Source: Diospyros lotus | Taxonomy: Eukaryota > Streptophyta > Magnoliopsida > Ericales > Ebenaceae | Reading direction: 5' to 3' | DNA length: 64,000 nt | NCBI RefSeq assembly: GCF_014633365.1 | Contig: NC_068339.1 | Coordinates: 28,157,316-28,221,315 of the forward strand | Shown here: positions 50,401 through 57,357 of the stretch, piece after piece | Layout: each line of letters begins with the position of its first letter | Numbering within the stretch: position 1 is the stretch's first letter | Notes under the pieces: generated by a model | Seen by the model: the letters and a program-made list of their open reading frames with translations, nothing else | What the model was told of the DNA's origin: nothing | Database searches by the model: none | Position numbers and translations under genes: made by a program

Positions 50401-53105
50401 ATATTGTATATGTATACATAGGGTGAGATATGAATTAATTAATCAAAAAAAAATTCATAGAAAAGGAGGAGAAAATGTCAAGAAATCTCTTTCTGGCTAT
50501 GTAAAGAGCTGTTTCTCCTCTACCTTTAGCAACCTTTATAAAAGAAAATAAAACCCTGGTAACATTTCCTACATCTTCTTTATTGAATATAAATATTGAA
50601 ATACTAAAAGAAAAAATGGTTCATTTACACTATCCAAAAAATAGTCAGCAGACAACATAATTAATATCTGATTCAAAAATCTGGTCAAACATAAAATCAA
50701 TCTTCCTCCTTTCAAGGACTCTTAATCTTCCCATTTATTCCCACTTAGCATATCCAAAAAATAAATAGTGGGGAAAAGTAAGCTAACAGTGACAAATAAA
50801 AGATTTCATTCGACACTGCAGAAGTTAAGCTGCAAATATATGAATACATAAAACTTAAAGTGCATATGAATCAGTATGTACATAATAATGATAATTTACT
50901 ACAAATTCTTCTTGCAACAACTTACCCAGCCACCAAAATATCAAGTAGATCTAAGTTCTTTTCCAAGTAATCACAAGAAATCAGCCGTGACTGAACTTGT
51001 TGCCTTTGCAAGTTGGCAACAACTTGAGTGGCATCTTTACGGGTCTGCAAAATTGGCCATGCAATGAAAAACAAGATGAAGTTAAGGGTCAAAATAAAGA
51101 GTTGCAGTCCATGAAACTGGGAATGACAACAGCAGCAGCAGCATATCAAACCTTAATCCCACTATGGAGGGACTATATGAGTTCTAGCTCACCAGTCAAT
51201 TCTTTTCATTTATCTAGAATTCATGTTATTTGATCCAATGAGTTTTATGCCAGTTGTTGGCTACTTAATAGCCTTTCCACAGAACAGGGGAAAAGAAAAA
51301 AAATCATCCATACTAAATCTGACAATTTGATTCAGTAGGTTTTAAATCTATGTTAATGAACTCCGTATGAGTATTGGTTACAGGCATGCGGTCTATATAT
51401 TACATATTCTTAAATCTTTAATCTCAACATACTAGGATGTGTCCAAGACATCAATATGTGGACAGGTGGTGAACAATTAATGTAACATATATTGCATAAT
51501 ATTCTAGAATAAAATTGTATTATTGTTGAGAAAGATTGTTCAAATTAAATAAAACTTGGGAGAAAAAAGGAGATAAATGTCTCTTATCCAGGTTAGAAGT
51601 TTGAATTTTTCTATAATATCAGAACACAAGTTTCTTTTTTCTTCAATTATTACTGGAAAAAAAATAAGAAAAGCAAATAGAAGATGCACTAGACACAACT
51701 CAACAATTACTTTTTTGGAACCAAAGGCCATGAGTATGCAAGAGCCAATTGAGGAGTTTATGTAACAACAACAACAACAATCACAAGCCTTAATCCCATT
51801 AGGTGGGGTCCACTACATGAATTCTAAACCTCCAACCATAGGAGTTTATGTAGCACAAATCTAAATTATGTAGTACAGATAGGAGAATGTGCTAATACTA
51901 CCTCTAAGCTCAACTTTGGAAGGCACACAATTAATAGGCGCAGCATATTCTCTCTAAAGAACTCCTGGGTCAACTGTGCACAAGCTTCTGATACTGGTTC
52001 AGCTTCACTATTTCCATAAAGAGTTGACTTTATCTCCCGAATTAGCTTACTTAACTCCGTCATCTGCAGACCTTCCAAGGAGGTACCAAAACCAAATATT
52101 GGTAAATAAAAAGCATGCACAAATAGGGTGAGGTATCCAACTAAGGGGGTAATCATCACGTAAGTAACAATGCGTAGGCAATAAAAATTCTCAAAAATTC
52201 AAATTCAGTATCATTCTCAAATGCCAAAAAGTTGCCTTGGAAAGTAACATTGTATATGTACATCTGTCAAGAGGCGGGTTAATTCACTGCGTGCATCTGC
52301 CAATCAAACTATGGAAAATCAATGCAATATTTCTCTTCTTTTCACATTACATCAGTTTAGAAATCCTTACAGAATCCAAGACCCGTTATTATCCTTGGCT
52401 TTAGAATGCCAAAACATATCAGAGTCCAGATGCATATTGTTTCAGGCAGCCGTTTGCAAAGTTTCCACTAGGCCTTGCCGATACAAATAAGTGCATAACA
52501 GATAAACTAAAGTATAGAATAACACAGATAGACAGAAAATCATCGTCCAACAACACACCAATCCTTAATCCCATCAGATGAGTCTGGTTAGATACATTTT
52601 AGCTCACCAATCATCTCCAGGTCCATGCATTACCATAATAACCCTTCATGCAACAGAACCAGTTAAAATTGATTAAGATAGATAACGAGCATAACTCATT
52701 TCGAGCGCGCATATTCTGCTTAGCAATTCGTTGTTTCCCTAATTGCTTATTCATCTCAATCATACCTTTTGGAAGAGTTTACGCCTTGCGACTTAATTGC
52801 ATAAACAATTTAAGAAAAAACGAAAATTTGATGATATAATAACCAAGAAAATAACAGAAAAATTATTAATGAGGAGCAACGTAAATCATCATTGACATAG
52901 ATCAGAATAAACTAAGCGAAACAGACAAAATCTACATCGCTGCATATAATATCGGATCGAAATTGAGACGAATGAAGGAAGGAACCTTCTCTTCGCGCTT
53001 GGAATCGCGAGTGCCAGAACTCCGGTCTAGGTAGGTGAGGAGATCGCCGGCCTGCAGAACCAGGTCAGCCGGCGTTTTAGGCTTAGACTTGAAGAGACTC
53101 TTCAT
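17408..53105 (-). CDS. MO25: MO25/CAB39-like kinase scaffold protein
   Basis: Armadillo-like helical scaffold that binds and activates STE20/GCK-type kinases; in plants it is linked to cell polarity and division control. Eleven coding exons, all GT-AG, join in frame to 340 aa, the normal family length: 52986-53105, 51902-52063, 50926-51044, 50156-50230, 35945-36038, 35050-35109, 21081-21149, 19627-19725, 17770-17814, 17578-17680, 17408-17484. Family sequence is visible throughout: [16 protein letters not shown] at the start, [92 protein letters not shown], and [10 protein letters not shown] near the end. The start is the first in-frame ATG (53103-53105). Only 1023 coding bases are spread over 35.7 kb: intron 4 (36039-50155) and intron 6 (21150-35049) are inflated by retrotransposons. 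Frame and splice sites are intact, so the gene is probably functional. Confidence 0.95.
17815..19626. repeat. MO25 intron 8 with GGATCTGGTCC-type repeat clusters
   Basis: Two clusters of GGTCCAGATCC / GGATCTGGTCC variants lie near 17915-18030 and 19060-19205, in mixed orientation, as in the subterminal arrays of hAT-like elements. Clear terminal repeats were not found. A GCCTCGCCTCACC-rich piece lies at about 18765-18860. Frames at 18557-19243 are composition artefacts. Confidence 0.4.
19759..19785. repeat. (TA)n microsatellite in MO25 intron 7
   Basis: Short AT dinucleotide run close to exon 8. Confidence 0.75.
20531..20805 (+). repeat. Truncated gypsy LTR fragment in MO25 intron 7
   Basis: Starts TGTTATGACCTGGGG, the same start as the minus-strand reading of element D's LTR (TGTTATGACCTTGGGG). 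It continues with LTR-like sequence and a pyrimidine-rich leader (20690-20800). No partner LTR or duplication was found. Confidence 0.5.
20815..20981 (-). mobile_element. tRNA-derived SINE, minus strand
   Basis: Read on the minus strand it begins near AGGCAAGCCTTGG, has a degenerate pol III B-box region (GGGCTCTAGTTGTGG, resembling GGTTCGAGTCGTGG) and continues with AACAGCCTCTTTGCAAAGGG and GGTTGCATACAAT, the body of a SINE family common in plants. It lies just after the LTR fragment in intron 7, about 100 bp from exon 7. Confidence 0.6.
21600..21935 (-). pseudogene. RTE-type LINE fragment, left part (split by element A)
   Basis: On the minus strand this is the 3' part of a plant RTE (BovB-like) LINE: the TTAGTCCCACTAGATGTGG end at about 21620-21640 and upstream coding remnants. 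It stops at the CATCT target site and resumes on the far side of element A at 34502, so gypsy A jumped into an existing LINE. No intact frame. Confidence 0.6.
21936..22366 (-). repeat. Element A 3' LTR (431 bp)
   Basis: Left copy, full length. Starts TGTCACTGAC and ends CGTGACA. Shares its first ~45 and last ~120 bases with the right LTR at 34335-34501. Confidence 0.9.
22379..24870 (-). pseudogene. Element A integrase and chromodomain region (broken)
   Basis: On the minus strand, downstream of the RNase H end ([14 protein letters not shown]), come an integrase zinc-binding region, the catalytic core ([38 protein letters not shown]), the region ending in SPKYFG and [11 protein letters not shown], and after the 22633-23549 insertion a chromodomain-like tail ([18 protein letters not shown]). 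Several stops and frame changes break it (near 24510, 24020 and 23756), so it is inactive. Confidence 0.85.
22633..23549. mobile_element. DNA transposon-like insertion in element A's integrase
   Basis: The 917-bp unit has ends CATAGTTGTTAAAGGCGCG and, inverted, CCATAGTTCTAAAAGGCGCG. It is flanked by GTTGACC on both sides (22626-22632 and 23550-23556). GC-rich terminal regions made of GCGCCT/AGGCGC units enclose an AT-rich, non-coding middle. The 7-8-bp duplication and subterminal repeats suit a non-autonomous hAT. Confidence 0.7.
24876..25311 (+). repeat. Element B 5' LTR (436 bp)
   Basis: Begins TGTCACGGATCGG and ends AATGACA. Matches 30099-31176 once the Cassandra insertion there is removed. 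Confidence 0.9.
25362..25835 (+). pseudogene. Element B gag remnant
   Basis: Starts MAEGTYMKN like the gags of elements A and D, then stops within 15 codons. Later pieces ([12 protein letters not shown] and [19 protein letters not shown]) parallel element A's gag, showing A and B are one family. Confidence 0.75.
25830..26198 (+). mobile_element. Truncated Cassandra TRIM with 5S rRNA-like core
   Basis: About 120 bp of internal Cassandra sequence (ACGAGGACGTCATGTGCTCAAG at 25917-25938, shared with the complete copy) followed by an LTR at 25949-26198 (starts TGTAATACTCC, ends GATGATACA). The LTR contains the 5S-like block GTTAAGCGTGTTTGA and GGATGGATGACCCCTGG. The 5' LTR is missing. It sits between B's gag and the end of pol. 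Confidence 0.75.
26199..26421 (+). pseudogene. Element B integrase C-terminal piece, first part
   Basis: Reads [27 protein letters not shown] sequence with a stop shortly after LLKKS, then continues to GCC ATA CTA GAT, exactly where element C enters. Removal of C joins it to [19 protein letters not shown] at 29918. Confidence 0.75.
26422..26771 (+). repeat. Element C 5' LTR (350 bp)
   Basis: Near identical to the 3' copy apart from small indels in the CT-rich part (the 3' copy has an extra TCTTAATATCTCTCCCTC-like stretch), suggesting a fairly recent insertion. Confidence 0.9.
28102..29469 (+). pseudogene. Element C internal frame of unknown function, one stop
   Basis: One frame of about 455 codons is open except for a single TGA at 28315-28317. 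The first plain ATG after that stop is at 28384 (361 codons to TAG/TGA at 29469). The protein is hydrophilic, rich in Lys, Asn, Gln, Glu and Asp. A block reading roughly [20 protein letters not shown] occurs twice in tandem; the first copy has TGA where the second has TGG (Trp), so the stop is probably a G-to-A change. I recognise no gag zinc knuckle, protease, RT or integrase. It could be a degenerate gag, a captured host fragment, or an element-specific gene. Confidence 0.5.
29547..29917 (+). repeat. Element C 3' LTR (371 bp)
   Basis: Begins TGTCATGACCC and ends GTACGTGACA just before the TAGAT duplication. Confidence 0.9.
29918..30098 (+). pseudogene. Element B chromodomain tail and polypurine tract
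   Basis: Continues the pol frame from 26421: [19 protein letters not shown]...[15 protein letters not shown], parallel to element A's chromodomain-like tail. Ends in a stop, then the purine tract AAGGGAGGGGGAAT just before the 3' LTR. Confidence 0.8.
30122..30756 (+). mobile_element. Complete Cassandra TRIM retrotransposon
   Basis: The 635-bp element has LTRs at about 30122-30345 and 30532-30756 and the duplication ATTAC (30117-30121 and 30757-30761). A Met-type primer site (GTATCAGAGC) lies after the first LTR and a purine tract AAGGGGGGAGAA before the second. Each LTR contains a 5S rRNA-like block: AACTCCCGAGTTAAGCGTG, then GATGGGTGACCCTTGGGAAG, the A-box and C-box regions of the pol III promoter. 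This is the hallmark of Cassandra. No protein is encoded. Confidence 0.9.
30223..30290 (+). promoter_or_regulatory. 5S rRNA-like pol III promoter block, Cassandra LTR 1
   Basis: Matches plant 5S rRNA from AACTCCGAAGTTAAGCGTGC to GGGTGACC..TGGGAAGT with scattered changes. Two similar blocks lie at 26075-26140 and 30633-30706. Confidence 0.8.
31178..34289 (-). pseudogene. Element A gag, protease, reverse transcriptase, RNase H (broken)
   Basis: The gag start MAEGTCMKN is at 34289 (minus strand) with a stop soon after. Further pieces are a capsid remnant ([15 protein letters not shown]), the zinc knuckle [14 protein letters not shown], the protease motif [13 protein letters not shown] and GVDWM (32609-33367), RT with [13 protein letters not shown] and FFDDILVYS (31502-32035), and RNase H up to the element B insertion. 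Multiple stops and shifts are present. Confidence 0.87.
34335..34501 (-). repeat. Element A 5' LTR (167 bp, internally deleted)
   Basis: Lacks about 260 bp of the other LTR. The break falls between two CCCT tetranucleotides of the long copy, pointing to microhomology-mediated deletion after insertion. Confidence 0.85.
34502..34670 (-). pseudogene. RTE-type LINE fragment, right part
   Basis: Continuation of the 21600-21935 fragment beyond element A. A second RTE-like 3' end (AAGCCTTTATTCCACTATG) follows at about 34626. Confidence 0.5.
37122..42464 (-). mobile_element. Gypsy element D in MO25 intron 4
   Basis: LTRs at 37122-37435 and 42153-42464 (start TGTCAAGTCC in the plus reading) with the perfect duplication ATGTA (37117-37121 and 42465-42469). 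On the minus strand a TGGTATTAGAGC primer site follows the 5' LTR (right) and a purine tract precedes the 3' LTR (left). The LTRs differ at roughly a dozen sites by eye, about 4 percent. Size and order (gag, protease, RT, RNase H, integrase, chromodomain-like tail) are complete, but stops break the frame. Confidence 0.94.
37473..42100 (-). pseudogene. Element D gag-pol polyprotein (broken)
   Basis: Gag starts MAEGTRMK at 42100 with a stop right after. Further pieces: a gag remnant ending in [10 protein letters not shown] (41058-41384), protease [13 protein letters not shown] and GIDWI (40273-40988), RT with [25 protein letters not shown] and FFDDILVYS (39615-39944), RNase H (38958-39614), and a long intact stretch of 492 codons (37473-38951). 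That stretch has an integrase core ([41 protein letters not shown]), [11 protein letters not shown] and a chromodomain-like end ([16 protein letters not shown]). Four or more stops or shifts. Confidence 0.9.
42680..42720 (-). repeat. RTE LINE/SINE 3'-end fragment
   Basis: AAGCCTTAATCCCGCCAGG followed by TGGGGTCGGC, the signature 3' terminal sequence of plant RTE elements, in reverse orientation in MO25 intron 4. Confidence 0.55.
43180..43197. repeat. (GA)n microsatellite
   Basis: Short AG dinucleotide run in MO25 intron 4, inside LTR-like sequence (about 43060-43440) whose ends I could not fix. Confidence 0.7.
43850..44941 (+). pseudogene. RTE-type LINE reverse transcriptase remnant
   Basis: Broken plus-strand frames show a non-LTR reverse transcriptase: RSTIED near the start, [11 protein letters not shown] followed by [13 protein letters not shown], then [14 protein letters not shown] (the catalytic FADD box with the second Asp changed to Asn), and later DPKIPFLKK. 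The 3' end has the RTE terminal sequence (TAGCCCCACCCAGTAG, AAGGCTTGTAATTATTGTT). Many stops, so long dead. Its tail is the exact insertion point of copia element E. Confidence 0.75.
45231..49260 (-). pseudogene. Element E gag-pol polyprotein (broken)
   Basis: Gag starts [12 protein letters not shown] at 49260 (minus strand) and includes a CPKCNYCHK knuckle near 48530. Then come protease ([12 protein letters not shown], 48249), the pre-integrase and integrase core ([23 protein letters not shown]), the integrase C-terminal [10 protein letters not shown]...KCIFLDY (46594-47244), RT ([29 protein letters not shown] is its start; YVDD near 46040) and RNase H ending SRS-type [11 protein letters not shown] (45231-45887). 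Stops interrupt at several points, so inactive. Confidence 0.88.
49261..49834 (-). other. Element E leader between 5' LTR and gag
   Basis: 574 bp, GC-richer than the rest of the element, with CGGCGG- and GCAGC-rich pieces and overlapping frames on both strands that have no recognisable product. Unusually long and compositionally distinct for a copia leader. Confidence 0.5.
51140..51210 (-). repeat. RTE-type 3'-end fragment in MO25 intron 2
   Basis: Contains AACCTTAATCCCACTATG and GTTCTAGCTCACCAGTCA, a diverged reverse-oriented RTE terminus, close to exon 3. Confidence 0.45.
51764..51842 (-). repeat. RTE 3' end with (TTG)n tail in MO25 intron 2
   Basis: On the minus strand the RTE terminal sequence (complement of CCTTAATCCCATTAGGTGGG) ends in (TTG)n, the usual tail of plant RTE insertions. 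It lies within 60 bp of exon 2. Confidence 0.65.
52555..52625 (-). repeat. RTE-type 3'-end fragment in MO25 intron 1
   Basis: CCTTAATCCCATCAGATGAG and TTTAGCTCACCAATCATC, a third small reverse-oriented copy in this gene's 5' introns. Confidence 0.45.
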
Positions 53106-53420
53106 CTTCTTGTTATCCGCTTCCCCCTTAGGCTCTGGTAGCGCTGCCTTCGCCGCCGGTTCCGGCAACGAAAGCTTCTGAACCACCGCCGGTAACGGCG
53201 AGGCTCCGCGCACCAGAGTCTGGGATCCGCGCGATGACAAACAGAGTCCTATGTTGCTAGAGGGGGAAAATCTTCTGTATTCCGTAGGGGTAACAGTTCT
53301 TCTCCGACAGGGGAACGACTCGATCCACGCTTCAATTGGATCTTCTATCTATGTATCTATCTATCATTCTCATCGATCAACATGCATTCTCTCTCTCCCT
53401 CTCTCGTGTACGCACATTGA
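53106..53420 (-). promoter_or_regulatory. MO25 5' leader and probable promoter
   Basis: Immediately upstream of the MO25 ATG. The MO25 frame stays open for more than 50 codons above the ATG but has no in-frame ATG, so it is taken as 5' UTR. CT-rich sequence near 53385-53405 is typical of plant 5' UTR/core promoter regions. The transcription start is not fixed. Confidence 0.45.
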
Positions 53421-55500
53421 TTGAATCGCGATAAGGACAGATTCAGGTGTCTGTTTTTTATTCCATCGCTAAATAACAAATATAATCAGTGAGGGAGATT
53501 CAAGTGTTTTTTAATACTTATTAATTTTAAAGCATAATTACACTAATCATATATGGGGTTCTGCATAATTACAGAGATTCTCTCTCTAATTTGAGATAGA
53601 ATGATTCTCTCTCATTTTAATAAATATTATCTAAAATTTTAAAAATTTATTATTAGACAACCACCCATCCATGGTCATCTAGGGTGAACCCTTGCTGGTT
53701 GCCCCCAAATGTCTTGGACTATAGGAAAATTCTAATTTATTGAAAGTCCCAAGCTAGGACTATTCCATTATACCCTAGGCTAGTGATATACTTATTTGCC
53801 CTAATGGACATAACCTAGTAGTTGGGATTGTACACGTGTTGATCCCAAAAAACTCTGAATTTAGTTGCTATATAGTCGATGTTGGTCTTGTGTTCGAATC
53901 TTGTTAGTAGATTCTGTGATTTAATCCCCTACAAAAATCTTTGAGCTGAACTGCGAGGGCCCTAAGATAAAGGGATTTCACCTTTTGGTTTCAAATGATA
54001 TATTTATTTACTTTTTGTTTTTATAAGTACCAAAAGGATTTTTGTTAGAACCAATTACAATGGTATATGGTGGTCTCCCAATTGGTTAGTTCCACAAAGA
54101 TTATTCTAATTTGACAAACTTTAGCCTTTTAGATGATTTTGCAAGCTGAATTTACTTATCATAGAGTTGGGTTTCCACATATCAATACACTATGCATATC
54201 TCATGCTGTATTCTAATCAAGTAAACCCAAAATGCCCTTTTAGCATTTTTCCTTGCCTTATTTTCTAAGATAGCATTTGTTAAAATAATTAAGATAAAGT
54301 TATATCAAAATATGATTGTAATATTTTTCGAATCAATTTATGAAATGGTCAAGATAAGAGTAGAAAATATTTTAATATTTTTATCAAATTATTTGTTAAA
54401 TTTTTTAGAATACATTTGAGAACATATACGGTATTTTTTTTTTATCTGTAAGATTCAAAATATGCTTATTTAGAAAGAAAAATAGATAAGCATATATGAA
54501 AATGCTAGATAAGAAGTCAGATTACTTCTGTTCTAAGAGTCGCCAAATAAGTTTAACAAACGTATTGGAAATGACAAAAGTTTAGAATATTTTTCACATC
54601 TTATATTTTTCAGTCTATATCTTAATTAACAAACACTACCTAAGTAAGGAATTCTTTATGGTCTTTTGGGGGAATTTTATATTTGTTGAAAATGGAATTA
54701 TATTGTAAAAGCTATGGAGAAAAACACTAAACCCACGTTTGATGGATTTAGGTTCTATCAAGCCATTGTAAATCAGCATATTGAATGGATAAGTGAATGA
54801 AGATTATGGTTTAAAATGGAGAAGAATGCACTTATTATTGAACTTCTAATGTGTATCAATCTAGAAATTAGCCGACACCATTGGTTATTCACATTATTTG
54901 TCTAAACAAAGAGTAATCAATTCAAATATAAAAAGATGATAATTTGTTAGACTATTGCTCAAATAAAATTCGTCCATGACACACAATTGTATAAAAATCA
55001 CACAAACCATCAACAAACATCTTCTATCCATCTTTTTTTTTTCTCTCCAAACAATGTGCAACATCATTGAGTCCATCCTAGTTATTCAAATCTCTTCCCC
55101 AATATTTTGTGTGTTCACATGTACTTCTTTGGTCACTATAGTGCTCAAAGGTGAAAATGGATTTCGATAGAAGTGGTAATGCTAGCCATGTGAAGGGGGG
55201 AGAGGGAAAAGGAAAGTGAAGAAAGAATGGAGAGATATCATATTCAACACCAAAATCACTTGGTTTTTCAACCTAGGTAAGGTTAGGATGGGGTAAGGTG
55301 TGAGGAAGGGGAGGCATGGATGCCATTGTTGAAGATGAACCACCACAATCATTGCCTATGTTAGAAGAAAAAAGGAAAAAGGGATAAAAAAAAAAGATAG
55401 AAAATTGGAAGAGATTTTTTCATTTATCCTTTATTACCTTGAATCCTCAAAACTTTTAACCTATCATAATTTCATAGTTACCCATATACCTTGTGGAGTT
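53421..55500. other. AT-rich intergenic DNA upstream of MO25
   Basis: No recognisable gene or repeat ends. Short frames (for example 54894-55170) have no similarity I know. Confidence 0.5.
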
Positions 55501-55839
55501 AATCAATTTATGTTTTGATGATTATGATATTGTTATAATCAAAAACTTTAATTATCAATATATCAATAATCTGAGTGAGCTCTTGTAAATCATGTCAAAA
55601 TCTTGTGTGAACTACTCGAGATTGTATAGTGTGTATATAGTCTCCAAATCAAGTGAATGTAATGTAAAGGTTTGTTTTTACCAACTTTCAAACCATCACT
55701 CAAATAACTAAGTGTTAGCTATCAAGTAGACAAATATCTTGGAATTATTGTTAATGTCAAACTGTGTGTGTTATCAAGTGTCAAGACAAGCAGTGGAATA
55801 CTTATTTGAGCGACTGTTGTATAGGTTAAAATATTTTTA

Positions 55840-56330
55840 TCATTCAATCAATCGAATGATCTAAAAATCATTATCAAGTAAAAAGAATCATCATTTGAAT
55901 AATCATTTTAATCAATCAAATGATAACTATGAATATATTAATCATCATCCGAATAACTCACTTAATCAATCGAATGCAATTTGTGAGTATCTAAAAAATC
56001 ATTCGCATAACTTAATCATTCAAATAAAAGTTGCGAACATCTTAATTATCATTCGAATTACTATCTTAATTAATTGAATGAAAGGTATGCCAATATCAAA
56101 TCCATATATTAAACTTATTCTAATAATTAAGATCATCAATTGCACAATCAGTTCATCAATAAAATAATGAAGATTAATCATTCGAATGATATATATATAT
56201 GTGTGTGTGTGTGTTAAATTGAGTCAAGCCATAGTGCCTTAGTTTCATACGATTGATATTTTATACTCAATTGAATGATAAGTAATTCAGTCGAATGGGA
56301 AAATACCGTAGTCGATAACCTTGTACTTAA
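55840..56330. repeat. Diverged minisatellite based on AATCATTCGAAT
   Basis: At least six loosely spaced units contain AATCATTCGAAT or AATCAATCGAATG with spacers reading TATCTTAATCATC. Units are 45-60 bp and drifted. No coding product. Confidence 0.65.
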
Positions 56331-56923
56331 TAGAAAATAGATTCTTGTGTCTCTTCATTTACTCGACTAATTGGTATTTAATACTTGAATGATAACATGC
56401 TCAATCAAATAACAAAGAATAGTCAATCGAATAATTTCTATTTAGCTTATTTTCCAAATGATTAAACTAACTTGTTATCGAGTTTAGGTATTATTAACTT
56501 TATGTAATCAATGGCACCTCACACTTAGGGGGGGTAAATTGGGTGTTTATAAATTTTAAAAATTTGTGAAGATTTTAAATAATAAATAACAAAATAGTGA
56601 ATTGTAAGCTAGAAAATGAAAAAATCAAGAATGCAAAAGACACAAAGATTTAGAGTGGTTTGGCTCAACCCAGCCTACTCTACTATTTTAGCTCTCCATT
56701 AGAGATTTCAAAATTCACTATAATCTCATACTTTACTTTATCAAGTAGGCCGCTAGGAATTTACAACCTCCTACTTATACCTAATTAGCTCTTCTAGCAA
56801 ACTGTTAGGAAATATACAATAATGAATACAAAAAAGATTATCTGAGAGATGAATCTTCTTAATTACAATATCTCTCAAATAAATACACAAAGGCTTAAAC
56901 AAGATTTTGCAAATGATATATGT
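56331..56923. other. AT-rich DNA, possible part of an older repeat
   Basis: Contains TTAGGGGGGGTAAATTGGG at about 56526, which looks like a polypurine-tract/LTR junction. The sequence up to 56923 seems to resume after element F at about 62985. No gene seen. Confidence 0.35.
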
Positions 56924-57357
56924 TGAATGGATCATGGAAACAAGGAATTGGTTGCAGATTATCACCTAATCTAGCTTTCCTCCTAATCTAGCTTTCCTAA
57001 ATCAAGAACAAATCTTATCTTATCTTTGGCATTTAGAAAGAAATCCTGTTTTAGAGATTTCCTATTCTTGTTTTGTATCTTTTACTTTCTTTGTACCATG
57101 TATAGCATATCTTTCCCTTTTATGTAACTTTCCTATGATGTATTTCTCTTCCCTATTAATAGGGAATTTAATTGTCGTGCATAATCAAGGAATAATAGAG
57201 AAGTATTCTTGTTTCTCCTACATTCTTTAACCTATTTTCTACATAGTAACAAAGCCTATTTATCTCTGATTATCAACTATGAGCCTTTATTGTCACGGTC
57301 TCTCCTTTGTTTCTTTTTTTTTTTTTTCTTGTTTTTTTTGCTATACCTCTCTATAAT

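Noticed and set aside
55840..56330. CRISPR-like spaced repeats
   Set aside because: Repeats are degenerate, spacers are similar to each other, and the DNA is plant nuclear; a minisatellite explains it.
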